From Flectobacillus rivi (GTDB lineage: Bacteria; Bacteroidota; Bacteroidia; Cytophagales; Spirosomataceae): a stretch of DNA of 64,000 bases. A program made the translations under genes and the position numbers. Location: NCBI RefSeq assembly GCF_030056655.1, contig NZ_JASHIE010000010.1:62001-126000 (forward strand), written 5' to 3'. The first letter of the stretch is position 1. Each line of letters starts with the position of its first letter. Positions 42,039 through 51,452 of this stretch are shown here, one piece after another. The notes below the pieces were generated by a model. The model did not search any database. It was not told where the DNA came from and was given only the letters and a program-made list of their open reading frames with translations.

Positions 42039-43601
42039 CTAGCTTTGAGAAGGTTTATTGTTATCATTCTTGCCATTTTTATGTTGATGTGGCGGACGAT
42101 TATGATTTCCTTTCCCATTTTTATTAGCTCCTTGAGGATTGTTTTGCTGAGGCTTATGAGCCTGTTTTGCTTGCTGTCCTCCTTGTTGTGGATTATTAGG
42201 GTTATTCCCTTGATTTGGATTAACCTTTGGAGCGTTATTTGGCTGTTGTGGTTGTGTTTTTGCCTGAGGGTTTTTATTATGATTAGCTTGATGCTTATGA
42301 TGGTTATTACCCTTTTGGTTATTGTTTTGAGGTTGTTGCTGCGGCTTTTTATCTACAACAACAGCTTTATCTTTTTTGTCAGAAACATCCAGACGAGTAT
42401 CTTTTCTCTCATGCTTGTGTTCTCTGCGCTCAGATTTAACCTCTTGATGTTTATCGTTTTGTTTAGTTTTATTATGAGGCTTTTTCTTGTTGTTGCTGTA
42501 TTTCTTGTCCATTTTGTCCAAGTCAGCATTCAAACCAGAAGTTGCCTTATCTAAATCTAAAGCTGCTGGTGTGCTCTCCATTACGTCTAAAGATTGAGGT
42601 TGGATACCTTTTTCATTTAGTTCAACCACCTCTCTCACTTTATCGACCGTCACTGGAATCCAGTTACTTTCTTCACCACGATAACCAAACCACATGACAC
42701 GTTTGAAGATGTCAGTTTTTTGTAAAAGCGCTTCGCCTTTCAACGTTTGTAGGGGCTTCTCGATAGTTGGAATATCTTTGAGGGCGTCCATATAAGTCTC
42801 AAGTTCATAGTTGAGACAACATTTCAGACGACCACATTGTCCTGATAATTTCACAGGATTCAATGAAAGATTTTGATAACGAGCTGCCGAAGTAGTTACG
42901 TTTTTGAAGTCCGTTAACCACGTCGAGCAACAAAGTTCGCGACCGCAAACGCCAATTCCTCCCACACGAGCAGCTTCTTGACGCAAAGAGATTTGCTTCA
43001 TTTCTACTCTAACTTTGAATTCGCTTGCCAAAATTTTGATAAGCTCACGAAAGTCTACACGGTCGTCGGACGAGTAATAGAATATCGCTTTGGTATTATC
43101 TGATTGGAACTCTACATCAGACAACTTCATGTCCAATTTTAGTTCTTTGATAATCTCGCGAGTACGATACATCGTTGGCAAGTCACGAGCGATAGCTTGC
43201 TCATGTTTTTCCAAGTCTTTATCATTGGCTTTGCGATAAACCACACGAACATTTTCATCATCTTTGATGCTCTTTTTCAGCATTTGGAGGCGAACTAATT
43301 CACCTTGAAGCGAAACAAAGCCAAGATGATGACCGTTTGGCACATCTACAATTACAGGGTCGCCTGCATATAATTCGATTTGATTAACATTTCGAAAATA
43401 TTCTTTGCGACCACCCTTAAATTTTACCTCAATGATATTAAACTTACTAAATGCGGGTACTTCCATATTTGACAGCCAGTCAAATACGTTCATTTTATTA
43501 CACCCACCTGTACTACAAGCACCGTTATTTTTACAGCCACTTACAGCACCATTGTTATTACGAGTACCACAACTACCTGTGGAACATGATTTGCATCCCA
43601 T
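42039..43601 (-). CDS. ricT: PSP1-domain protein, RicT/YaaT-like, with Cys-rich head and N/Q-rich tail
   Basis: 520 residues in three parts. Residues 1-36 hold six cysteines (3, 6, 11, 23, 29, 34) in a Gly/Asn/Ser context. Residues about 55-330 are the PSP1 domain with two C-x4-CC motifs (Cys219/224/225 in CGRELCC and Cys256/261/262 in CGRLKCC), the cysteines that in Bacillus RicT help to bind Fe-S clusters. Residues about 365-520 are low complexity, rich in Asn, Gln, Lys, His and Pro. In Bacillus, RicT works with RicA/RicF in mRNA maturation; partners are not seen here. The basic tail may bind RNA, which is speculation. Placed beside gldH, as often in Bacteroidota. Confidence 0.87.
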   Translation of the reverse strand: MGCKSCSTGSCGTRNNNGAVSGCKNNGACSTGGCNKMNVFDWLSNMEVPAFSKFNIIEVKFKGGRKEYFRNVNQIELYAGDPVIVDVPNGHHLGFVSLQGELVRLQMLKKSIKDDENVRVVYRKANDKDLEKHEQAIARDLPTMYRTREIIKELKLDMKLSDVEFQSDNTKAIFYYSSDDRVDFRELIKILASEFKVRVEMKQISLRQEAARVGGIGVCGRELCCSTWLTDFKNVTTSAARYQNLSLNPVKLSGQCGRLKCCLNYELETYMDALKDIPTIEKPLQTLKGEALLQKTDIFKRVMWFGYRGEESNWIPVTVDKVREVVELNEKGIQPQSLDVMESTPAALDLDKATSGLNADLDKMDKKYSNNKKKPHNKTKQNDKHQEVKSERREHKHERKDTRLDVSDKKDKAVVVDKKPQQQPQNNNQKGNNHHKHQANHNKNPQAKTQPQQPNNAPKVNPNQGNNPNNPQQGGQQAKQAHKPQQNNPQGANKNGKGNHNRPPHQHKNGKNDNNKPSQS

Positions 43602-43830
43602 ATATCTTCAAAAGTGAACGAGATAATGAGGATAAGTAAGGTTTGACTTTGGAATATATTTCCTGAAATCTTTTTTACTATGGCTCAAAACTCAGTGAAA
43701 CACTGACCTCTTAAAGTATAAAGATGGCGCACAAGCTAACGTTTCTGTCTTTAAGTAAATTCAGAAACGACTGATACATGATAGCCTCTAGCATTGTGTA
43801 ATTCTTTCCATTCTTTAAGAGACTCAGCGA

Positions 43831-45114
43831 CTAACTATACCTGAGCACGTCCAAACCAATATCGCGACGATAATACTTACCTTCAAATGAGATAGTACCT
43901 GCCGCTTTCTGTGATTTTTGGATAGCTCTTTCTAATGTATTAGACATTCCAGTCAGAGCCATTACTCTACCACCATTTGTCACGACAAGGTTTCCATCTA
44001 GTTTTGTACCAGCATGGAAAATTGAGGCATCTTCTACGTTTTCGTAACCTACAATTACATCACCTTTGTTATAGTCACCCGGATAGCCACCTGCTACTAC
44101 TACTGTAGTTACGGCGTGCTGTTTGCTTACAGAGAACTCTGCTTGCCCCAATTCGCCTTTAGCGGTTGCTATCATAAGAGTTAATAAATCTGACTCGATA
44201 CGTGGTAGAACAACCTCTGTTTCTGGGTCGCCCATACGTGCGTTGTATTCAATCACGATAGGTTCTCCTTCGTGATTCATCAAACCGATGAAGATAAAGC
44301 CATTATACTTAATACCTTCTGCCTGTAAGCCAGTTAGTGTAGGTTTAACGATATTTTCTTCTACAGATTGCATAAATTTTTCGGTAGCAAAAGGCACTGG
44401 CGAAACAGCTCCCATACCACCTGTATTCAAACCTGTATCTGCTTCGCCGATACGTTTGTAATCTTTTGCCTCAGGAAGAATTTTGTACGATTCTCCGTCA
44501 GTAAGAACAAACACCGAAAGTTCGATACCTGTCAAAAACTCTTCAATTACCACTTTGCTACTAGCATCACCAAATTTGGCATCTACAAGCATTTCAGAAA
44601 GTGATGTTTGAGCTTCTTCTAATGTTTGGGCAATAATAACTCCTTTACCTGCTGCTAGTCCATCAGCTTTTAATACAATAGGGAGTTTTTGGGTAGCCAA
44701 ATATGCTAAACCATCCTCTAGCGTATCTTTCGTAAAAGTCTGTGATTTTGCAGTAGGAATACCATATTTTACCATAAAGTTTTTCGAAAAATCTTTCGAA
44801 CCTTCTAGCATTGCCCCTTTCGAGTCTGGTCCTACCATCAAAACATGTTGTAAATCTGGGCGACTTTGGAAATAGTCACGAACACCTCTTACAAGTGGTT
44901 CTTCAGGACCAACAATTACTAGTTCGATTTGATTTTCTAAAACTTGCTCTGCGATTTTTTCAAAATCATTGAAGCCAACAGCCAAGTTTGTAGCAATAGC
45001 AGCTGTACCAGCATTACCTGGAGCTACGAATAATTTTTCGCAAAGGGGGCTTTGAGCGATTTTCCAAGCAAATGCGTGTTCACGTCCGCCCGAGCCTAAA
45101 ATTAGTATGTTCAT
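43831..45114 (-). CDS. purD: Phosphoribosylamine-glycine ligase
   Basis: 427 residues, ATP-grasp enzyme of purine synthesis that makes GAR. N-terminal MNILILGSGGREHAFAWK, ATP-grasp VLKADGLAAGKGVIIA, and GGMGAVSPVPF with the metal-binding EYNARMGDPETEVVLPR. Full length, no fusion with PurM or PurN. Monocistronic, with 229 bp to the PSP1 gene start. Confidence 0.97.
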   Translation of the reverse strand: MNILILGSGGREHAFAWKIAQSPLCEKLFVAPGNAGTAAIATNLAVGFNDFEKIAEQVLENQIELVIVGPEEPLVRGVRDYFQSRPDLQHVLMVGPDSKGAMLEGSKDFSKNFMVKYGIPTAKSQTFTKDTLEDGLAYLATQKLPIVLKADGLAAGKGVIIAQTLEEAQTSLSEMLVDAKFGDASSKVVIEEFLTGIELSVFVLTDGESYKILPEAKDYKRIGEADTGLNTGGMGAVSPVPFATEKFMQSVEENIVKPTLTGLQAEGIKYNGFIFIGLMNHEGEPIVIEYNARMGDPETEVVLPRIESDLLTLMIATAKGELGQAEFSVSKQHAVTTVVVAGGYPGDYNKGDVIVGYENVEDASIFHAGTKLDGNLVVTNGGRVMALTGMSNTLERAIQKSQKAAGTISFEGKYYRRDIGLDVLRYS

Positions 45115-45409
45115 TGAATTGGTTAATCTAAAATAAACAGCCTTTAAATAAGACTATTTGTTTGAAATTGAATTGAGTACAAAGGGATAGCAAAATTAAC
45201 GCACAAAGAGGCATTTATGAAATCCTAGCTCAGCATTTTTAACAAAACTATCAGAATCTTATTAATTGGAAGATTTTGAAGATGTGTTTGAAGTCATAAA
45301 TTGCCAACAAATATTATCGACTTTTTATTCCTTAAACCTATAGTTTGTTTATTTAAAATGCTTGAACAAGGTTTTCTTAATACCTCTTCGTAATAGTTTT
45401 TTTGATAAT

Positions 45410-47764
45410 CTAGTTGGCAAGTTCGCTCAAGAATTTGATTCTCATTAAGCGTAATTCCTCCTCTGTAATATCATCAATTCCACATTTATCTAATGCTACT
45501 GCAATATTGTCGGTTTCGGCATGCAAGAAATAATCATAGATTTCGTCTTGCTTGTCTGGCTCAACTACTTGATTGATATAATAATCCAAGTTGAGTTTTG
45601 TTCCCGAATAACAGATATGCTCGATTTCTTCGATTAGGTCTTCCATTGCCAATTCTTTTTGTTCGGCAATAATGTCCAAATCTACTTTACGATCTACCTG
45701 TTGGATAATATGAATTTTGATTTTTGACTTATTAACTGTCGATTTTACGACTACCTCAGTAGCAGTTTCAATTTCGTTGTCCTCTACGTACTTTTTGATT
45801 AAGTCAATAAATGGACGACCAAATTTCACTACTTTACCCATACCCACACCGTTGATCTGAGCCATATCCTCTTTGGTAGTAGGATATGTTGTGGCCATTT
45901 CTTCGAGTGAAGGGTCTTGGAAAATTACGTAAGGAGGCAAGTTTTTGTCTTTCGCAATTTTCTTTCTAAGGTTTTTCAACAATTCGAACAATGCTGCATC
46001 GTACGAACCGCCGCCACCAGCCAATGATTCTTTTTCGTCTTCTTCCTCAATATGTTCGTTTTCGTAGTCGTGATCTTTCGAAAGCGTTAATGGGAAAGAA
46101 TCCTTCAAGAAAGCATGACCTTTTTCAGATACTTTTAAGATACCGTAGTTTTCAATATCTTTTTCTAAGTAGCCTAAAACAGTGATTTGACGAATAACCG
46201 ATAACCATTGTTCTACAGGTTCTTGCTGCTGTGTTTTTTTCTTAGCTGTTTTTGGCGCTTTTTTAGCTTTGGGTTTCGGAATCGGATTTCCATCCTCATC
46301 TTCTTCATCTGAGTATTCTACTTCCTCGTCTTCTTCATCCTCCTCATCCTCATCATCGTCGGATTGAAGTTTGAAGTAGCTTTTCCCTTTTCCAAAAATG
46401 TCTAATTTATGATGCTCGTAGCTTGTTACGTACTGGTTTTTGTGACCAAGCAATACATCTGCCAAGTGTTGTGCATCAAAACGCTCACCTGTCATGATGG
46501 CTGCTTGTAATGCCAAAACTACCTCTTGTTCTACTTTGAACTTTGGTGTTGGTTTTTTACAGTTATCACAATAGCCACAATCTTTTTCTACTTGCTCTCC
46601 GAAATAGTGGAGCAATTGACGACGACGGCAAACTCCTAGAGTAGAGTAGGATACCATCTCGTTCAATAACATACGGGCATTGTCGCGCTCGTTGATAGTT
46701 TTGTCTTTGTTAAACTTATCCAGCTTGTTGATGTCCTCTTTTGCATAGAACATGATACAAATACCCTCCAAACCATCGCGACCTGCACGACCTGTTTCTT
46801 GGTAGTATCCCTCTAATGATTTTGGTGCATCGTAGTGGATTACAAAACGAACATCTGGCTTATCGATACCCATTCCGAAGGCAATCGTTGCTACCATTAC
46901 TTCAGCCTCCTCGTTTAAGAAAGCCTCTTGGTTGGCCATACGAATGTCACTATCCAAGCCTGCATGATAAGGAAGCGCTTTGATACCGTTTACATTCAAT
47001 ACCTCGGCTACTTCTTCAACTTTTTTGCGACTCAGACAGTAGATAATCCCTGCCTTACCGTGATTCACCTTGATGAATTTGATAATTTGTTTATCAATAT
47101 CATCACGCTTAGCACGGATTTCGTAATACAAATTCTTGCGGTTGAAAGACGACTTAAACAAAGTAGCATCATCCATATTCAGGTTTTTCTGAATATCCTG
47201 TTGCACCTTTGGTGTTGCAGTTGCGGTGAGCGCAATAATTGGCAAAGTACTATCTAAGCTTTCGACAATACTGCGAATTCGACGATATTCTGGGCGGAAA
47301 TCGTGTCCCCATTCGGAGATACAGTGCGCTTCGTCGATGGCTACGAAAGAGATTTTGGCTTGCTTCAAGAAAGCAAGGTTATCCTCTTTGGTCAAAGACT
47401 CAGGAGCAATGTACAACAATTTCACTTGACCACTGATTACGTCATTTTTTACTTTCGTCATCTCAGCCTTATTGAGCGACGAGTTCAAAAACTGCGCATT
47501 GATACCAAAAGCGTTCATCTGATCCACTTGGTTTTTCATCAATGCAATCAATGGCGAAATAACAATAGCAGTCCCTTCAGTGGCTATGGCTGGTAATTGA
47601 TAACACAATGACTTGCCTGCCCCTGTCGGCATAATTACGAAAGTATTTTTTCCTGCTAAAGTATTCTTAATGATATCTTCCTGCTCGCCACGAAACTGGC
47701 TGTAACCGAAGGTTTCTTTGAGTTTTTCCTTCAACAAGTCGGTGGTCTCTTGACTAACACTCAT
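45410..47764 (-). CDS. recQ: ATP-dependent DNA helicase RecQ with an acidic/basic insertion
   Basis: 784 residues from ATG 47764 (the TTG three codons earlier is not needed). Helicase motifs: MPTGAGKS (Lys51), DEAH 144-147, ATATP, QETGRAGRDG. Zinc site Cys379, 396, 399, 402. RQC winged-helix region from about 410, interrupted at 468-516 by a run of about 25 acidic residues followed by a Lys/Pro/Ala stretch. An HRDC domain is at about 600-680, and a further helical C-terminal extension follows. Unwinds recombination intermediates. The insertion is charged and probably disordered. Confidence 0.95.
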   Translation of the reverse strand: MSVSQETTDLLKEKLKETFGYSQFRGEQEDIIKNTLAGKNTFVIMPTGAGKSLCYQLPAIATEGTAIVISPLIALMKNQVDQMNAFGINAQFLNSSLNKAEMTKVKNDVISGQVKLLYIAPESLTKEDNLAFLKQAKISFVAIDEAHCISEWGHDFRPEYRRIRSIVESLDSTLPIIALTATATPKVQQDIQKNLNMDDATLFKSSFNRKNLYYEIRAKRDDIDKQIIKFIKVNHGKAGIIYCLSRKKVEEVAEVLNVNGIKALPYHAGLDSDIRMANQEAFLNEEAEVMVATIAFGMGIDKPDVRFVIHYDAPKSLEGYYQETGRAGRDGLEGICIMFYAKEDINKLDKFNKDKTINERDNARMLLNEMVSYSTLGVCRRRQLLHYFGEQVEKDCGYCDNCKKPTPKFKVEQEVVLALQAAIMTGERFDAQHLADVLLGHKNQYVTSYEHHKLDIFGKGKSYFKLQSDDDEDEEDEEDEEVEYSDEEDEDGNPIPKPKAKKAPKTAKKKTQQQEPVEQWLSVIRQITVLGYLEKDIENYGILKVSEKGHAFLKDSFPLTLSKDHDYENEHIEEEDEKESLAGGGGSYDAALFELLKNLRKKIAKDKNLPPYVIFQDPSLEEMATTYPTTKEDMAQINGVGMGKVVKFGRPFIDLIKKYVEDNEIETATEVVVKSTVNKSKIKIHIIQQVDRKVDLDIIAEQKELAMEDLIEEIEHICYSGTKLNLDYYINQVVEPDKQDEIYDYFLHAETDNIAVALDKCGIDDITEEELRLMRIKFLSELAN

Positions 47765-47838
47765 TGTCTTCAAACTTATTTGAGGTTATGAATAAAATTG
47801 ATATTTGGTGGTTGTGAGACTGTACTTATATAATAGTT

Positions 47839-47846
47839 TATCTTTG
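47839..47846 (+). promoter_or_regulatory. -7 box of the probable kpsF promoter
   Basis: TATCTTTG matches TAnnTTTG in full. The nearest TTG upstream is 24 bp away, a little further than usual. Lies 46 bp before the kpsF start in the divergent gap with recQ. Confidence 0.45.
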
Positions 47847-47891
47847 CACTAAAATTAATACAAAACCAGTCATTAAAAACCGTTTCTAAAA

Positions 47892-48860
47892 TTGAAATTA
47901 GTAAAAAATATTCAATCAACAGCAAAAAAAGTTTTGCAGGAAGAAGCCGAAGCGATCCAAAAAATTATTGATAAAATTGATTCAGATTTTGAATCATGTG
48001 TAAATCACTTACTTAACAGTCGTGGTCGCTTTGTGATTACAGGTATTGGTAAATCTGCAATCATTGCTCAAAAAATCGTTGCAACGCTTAATTCGACAGG
48101 TACGCCAGCTTTGTTTATGCACGCTGCCGATGCTATTCATGGCGACCTCGGAATGATTCAAGATGGAGATACCGTTATGTGTATTTCTAAATCTGGAGAT
48201 ACTCCTGAAATTAAGGTACTTGTGCCCTTAATTAAGCGTACAGGGGTGAAACTCATTGCGATGGTTTCAAACCCCCAATCGTATTTAGGGAAAAACGCTG
48301 ATTTTATTTTACATGCTTTAGCCGAAAGAGAAGCTGACTTACTTAATCTGGCACCAACAACTAGTACAACTGTGGCACTTGCGCTAGGCGATGCATTGGC
48401 TGTATGTTTATTGGAATGCCGTGGTTTTAGTAGTACAGATTTTGCTAAATATCATCCTGGAGGAGCTTTAGGTAAAAAATTGTACTTGAAAGTAAGCGAT
48501 ATTTATCCAAATCATGAATTACCGATTGTTCAATACAATACCTCTATCAAAGATGCTATTGTCGAAATCAGTTCGAAACGTTTGGGTGCAACTGCCGTTG
48601 TGAATGCAGACGGTACTTTGGCAGGTATTATTACCGATGGTGACGTTCGTAGAATGTTGAATAAGTACGAGGTTTTGACAGGTTTGGAAGCGAAAGATAT
48701 TATGACCGCTAACCCGAAAACAATCGAACCTGATGCGTATGCAACAGAAGCCCTTCAAGTAATGCAGGAGAAAAACATCACTTCTTTGGTAGTACTAGAA
48801 AATCAAAAACCTATTGGTTTTGTGCACTTGCATGATTTGCTGAAAGAAGGACTAGTTTAG
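47892..48860 (+). CDS. kpsF: D-arabinose 5-phosphate isomerase (KpsF/GutQ family)
   Basis: 322 residues: SIS domain (about 35-175, GRFVITGIGKSA, SKSGDTPEI) and two CBS domains (about 205-320; MTANPKTI, ITSLVVLENQKPIGFVHLHDLL). Makes arabinose 5-phosphate for Kdo, hence lipopolysaccharide. The start is TTG at 47892: an in-frame stop lies 18 bp upstream and no ATG exists before the conserved N-terminal helix, so the unusual start is forced. Divergent from recQ. Confidence 0.94.
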   Translation: MKLVKNIQSTAKKVLQEEAEAIQKIIDKIDSDFESCVNHLLNSRGRFVITGIGKSAIIAQKIVATLNSTGTPALFMHAADAIHGDLGMIQDGDTVMCISKSGDTPEIKVLVPLIKRTGVKLIAMVSNPQSYLGKNADFILHALAEREADLLNLAPTTSTTVALALGDALAVCLLECRGFSSTDFAKYHPGGALGKKLYLKVSDIYPNHELPIVQYNTSIKDAIVEISSKRLGATAVVNADGTLAGIITDGDVRRMLNKYEVLTGLEAKDIMTANPKTIEPDAYATEALQVMQEKNITSLVVLENQKPIGFVHLHDLLKEGLV

Positions 48861-48861
48861 A

Positions 48862-49036
48862 TTTTAGATTTCTGATTGCGGAAGTCGGATTTATTATTGA
48901 GGTATTATTCAAGTATTAAACGAAAATCCTCGTTGAGAATATAGAACTTCTATACTCTCAACGAGGATTTTCGTTTGTATTTGATTCGTAATACTCAGAA
49001 AAATCTGAAATTACATATCCAAAATCTACAATCGAA
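48862..49036. repeat. Nested palindromic element F with a 29-nt hairpin
   Basis: Between convergent kpsF and the DUF4293 gene. The core arms 48918-48946 and 48948-48976 are complementary over 29 nt with one mismatch (centre CCTCGTTGAGA). The outer flanks carry GATTTCTGATTGCGGAAG and CTGAAATTACATATCCAAAA type words, weakly complementary. Same architecture as elements A, D and E with a different core. Could terminate both genes, though U-runs are short. Confidence 0.7.
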
Positions 49037-49037
49037 T

Positions 49038-49511
49038 CTATCTCATTCTATCTGCTGAGCGCACTAGCATTTCATCGCGACGGATTAGACGATTCGCAAT
49101 CATATTTGCTAATAAGGCAAATACGCCAGCATAAAAGCCTAAAGCATAGTTTCCTTGATTTTCTGGTTCGAAAAGAGGAATGCCTTCTTTGAAAATATTG
49201 AAAAAACTAGCGCCTAATACACCCGCCAAAACTGCCGAGTTTAAGGCTCCTAAAGACATTTGCAATACTCTTTTCTTGTACTGAGAAATAGAAAATGCCG
49301 CAATTAGCGCTGCCAATCCAGCCAAAATTGCAATATAAATCGTGCTTGAGCTCACAGTAGTAGCTCCTTGTGTATGTTCTAAAGCTTTGGCTGTCAATAC
49401 GACTTTTTGATTGAGTGCAGCACTACTTTTTTCCCAAACTGGACTACTAATTACAACTCCCATGGCAATTACTATTAATGCCAATAAAAGACTTTGTGTA
49501 CGTTGAATCAT
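49038..49511 (-). CDS. DUF4293 family membrane protein
   Basis: 157 residues, four hydrophobic helices (about 7-25, 55-77, 85-107, 123-143). Starts MIQRTQSLLLALI, the usual start of DUF4293, a Bacteroidota-specific family of unknown function. 95 bp downstream of crtI on the same strand; possible operon. Confidence 0.85.
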   Translation of the reverse strand: MIQRTQSLLLALIVIAMGVVISSPVWEKSSAALNQKVVLTAKALEHTQGATTVSSSTIYIAILAGLAALIAAFSISQYKKRVLQMSLGALNSAVLAGVLGASFFNIFKEGIPLFEPENQGNYALGFYAGVFALLANMIANRLIRRDEMLVRSADRMR

Positions 49512-49606
49512 TTTGTTATAGCTAAATCTTGTTTTTCAAAAACCCACAGGGTTTGTTTTGATTTGGCAAAGTTCCGAAACTTTAATTAAGTAAACAAGTG
49601 GGTATT

Positions 49607-51085
49607 TCAAAGTTCCTTTGCCATGATTTTGGCAGAAGACAAAGCCAATGGAATTCCTCCGCCAGGATGTACGCTTCCTCCCACAAAATATAAATCTTTG
49701 ATGGTTTTTGAAAAATTCGCATGTCTCAAAAAAGCCGCATATTTGTTGTTAGAAGAGTTTCCATACAAAGCTCCTTGCGCCGAAGATGTTTTCAGCTCTA
49801 TACTCCTTGGATCTAAAATAGCCTCAGTTTCTATCAAAGAAGCTAAGTCACAAGACAATATTCTCGAAACTTTTTGAATTACCTGTTGTCGAAGGTCTTG
49901 AATTAGCTTATCCCAATCTTGCCCCTCATTGGCTGGTGCATTAATGAGTACAAACCAGTTTTCACAACCTTCTGGTGCATCGTCTGGCTTGTGTTTGGAG
50001 CTAATATTGATATATACCGTAGGGTCATTGAAGATTTTTTTATCCTCAAACATCACTCGAAATTCTTCGCGATAATCATCACTAAACAGGATATTATGAA
50101 GTCCCAACTCAGGAAAAGACTTTTTAACTCCCCAATAAAAAATCACACCCGAACTAGATTTAGGTTGATTTAGTAGCTTATCTGGATGAGGCGATTGTGG
50201 TAATAACTTGCGATAGGTATGAGTAACGTCCATATTAGAAACTACCTTGTCGAAGAATAGTTCTTGTTCTTGCTCTTCTCTATCCTGAGATGCAACACGA
50301 ATTCCTTTTACTTGTTGATTTTGAGTAAGAATTTCCTTTACACGATATTGAAAATGAAATTTCACTCCGATTGATTTTGCCAAATCGACAAGTACATTGG
50401 TAATATCAACCATTCCTTTTTTAGGGAAAAAAGCACCCACATTATATTCCAAATGTGGAATAATATTCAATGTTGCAGGAGTTTGATATGGGTCTGAACC
50501 ATTATAAGTGGCGTATCTATTGAAAAGTTGTACCAGTTTAGGATGTCGGAAATACTTTTCATTGGCATGATTCATCGTTCCGAAAATGCCAAGTTTAGGA
50601 AGATTGAGGTAACCTCGTAAGGCCTTTTTTGAAGTCCATGTGGATAACTTGTGTAAAGAATCTTGTAAGAATAAGCCATCTAACACTTCGTATTTAAAAG
50701 CACTATCTTTTAAGAATTGTTCTACTTTCAAAGCCGAAATACCCAGAATCTTTTCTACTTCTTGAGCAAATTTGGAAGGTTCTGCGTAGGCATTTAGTCT
50801 AGTTCCATCTTCCCAGAAATAATGACAAATGGTGGATAGTCGCTCATATTCAAAAAAATCAGACGCTTTTTTCCCTACTAACTGGAATAGTTCTTCTACC
50901 AAATGTGGTAGGGTAAACAAGGATGGACCTGCATCAAATCGGTATCCATCTTGCTCAAAACTACTGAGTTTTCCACCAGCATATTCATTAGCCTCAAAAA
51001 CTTCTACTTCATAACCCTTATGCGCCAAGCGAATCGCCGACGCGATTCCTGCAATACCTGCTCCTATGATTGCGACTCTTTTCAT
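49607..51085 (-). CDS. crtI: CrtI-type carotenoid (phytoene) desaturase
   Basis: 492 residues. N-terminal FAD motif AIIGAGIAGIASAIRLAHKG and YRFDAGPSLFTLP; C-terminal LYFVGGSVHPGGGIPLALSSAK, which is diagnostic for CrtI-like desaturases. Uses FAD to introduce double bonds into phytoene or later carotenoids. No crtB, crtY or crtZ lies nearby, so the exact step is open (phytoene desaturase or a hydroxycarotenoid 3,4-desaturase such as CrtD). Carotenoid pigment is common in this order. Confidence 0.9.
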   Translation of the reverse strand: MKRVAIIGAGIAGIASAIRLAHKGYEVEVFEANEYAGGKLSSFEQDGYRFDAGPSLFTLPHLVEELFQLVGKKASDFFEYERLSTICHYFWEDGTRLNAYAEPSKFAQEVEKILGISALKVEQFLKDSAFKYEVLDGLFLQDSLHKLSTWTSKKALRGYLNLPKLGIFGTMNHANEKYFRHPKLVQLFNRYATYNGSDPYQTPATLNIIPHLEYNVGAFFPKKGMVDITNVLVDLAKSIGVKFHFQYRVKEILTQNQQVKGIRVASQDREEQEQELFFDKVVSNMDVTHTYRKLLPQSPHPDKLLNQPKSSSGVIFYWGVKKSFPELGLHNILFSDDYREEFRVMFEDKKIFNDPTVYINISSKHKPDDAPEGCENWFVLINAPANEGQDWDKLIQDLRQQVIQKVSRILSCDLASLIETEAILDPRSIELKTSSAQGALYGNSSNNKYAAFLRHANFSKTIKDLYFVGGSVHPGGGIPLALSSAKIMAKEL

Positions 51086-51331
51086 TCTTTTTGTGTTAGC
51101 ATTCTTCCTTCAAATATCACTTTTCCTCCTTTTATGAAACTACTGATTAGTAAGAATGTTTGAGGCTTATACGTTTGTTTTCTTCTCTTAAGATGTGATT
51201 TTTTCTGGTAAAAAGTAAAATGACGACCTCTCCAAGCCTACAAATACTTGTGAGGTGACTCTTCTATCTTGACATTTTTTTACTAATCCTAAAGAAAGTT
51301 ACAGATTCTACTCAAATAGATTTTAAATTCT
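51086..51331. other. Divergent gap between crtI and aspS
   Basis: AT-rich with no open frame of note. Together with the aspS promoter and leader (51332-51452) it makes up a 367-bp gap. No convincing crtI promoter box was found. Confidence 0.45.
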
Positions 51332-51364
51332 TTTGGGTGACACCCTACAAATTCTGTAATTTTG
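51332..51364 (+). promoter_or_regulatory. aspS promoter
   Basis: TTTG (51332-51335), 21 bp, TAATTTTG (51357-51364): full match to the Bacteroidota consensus. Transcription would begin about 80 nt before the aspS ATG. Confidence 0.65.
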
Positions 51365-51381
51365 CGAATTATTTAGCTCGG

Positions 51382-51445
51382 ACAGGTATGTCCATATTTT
51401 TTCATAAATAAGAGATTACATAGACGGACAATACCGTCCGTATCA
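51382..51445 (+). promoter_or_regulatory. Two small hairpins in the aspS leader
   Basis: GGACA-n4-TGTCC (near 51378-51391) and ACGGAC-n6-GTCCGT (near 51424-51441) lie in the 5' untranslated region. They share the GGAC/GTCC core. A translational control site is conceivable; there is no terminator and no T-box. Confidence 0.35.
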
Positions 51446-51452
51446 AAAACTT

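Noticed and set aside
42045..42554. Long hydrophobic open frame on the plus strand opposite the PSP1-domain gene
   Set aside because: It is the antisense of the Asn/Gln/Lys/His-rich tail; such repeats give Leu/Ile/Val-rich frames automatically. The minus-strand gene has conserved motifs, this one has none.
51365..51452. T-box riboswitch in the aspS leader
   Set aside because: Leader too short, no T-box sequence, no terminator/antiterminator pair.
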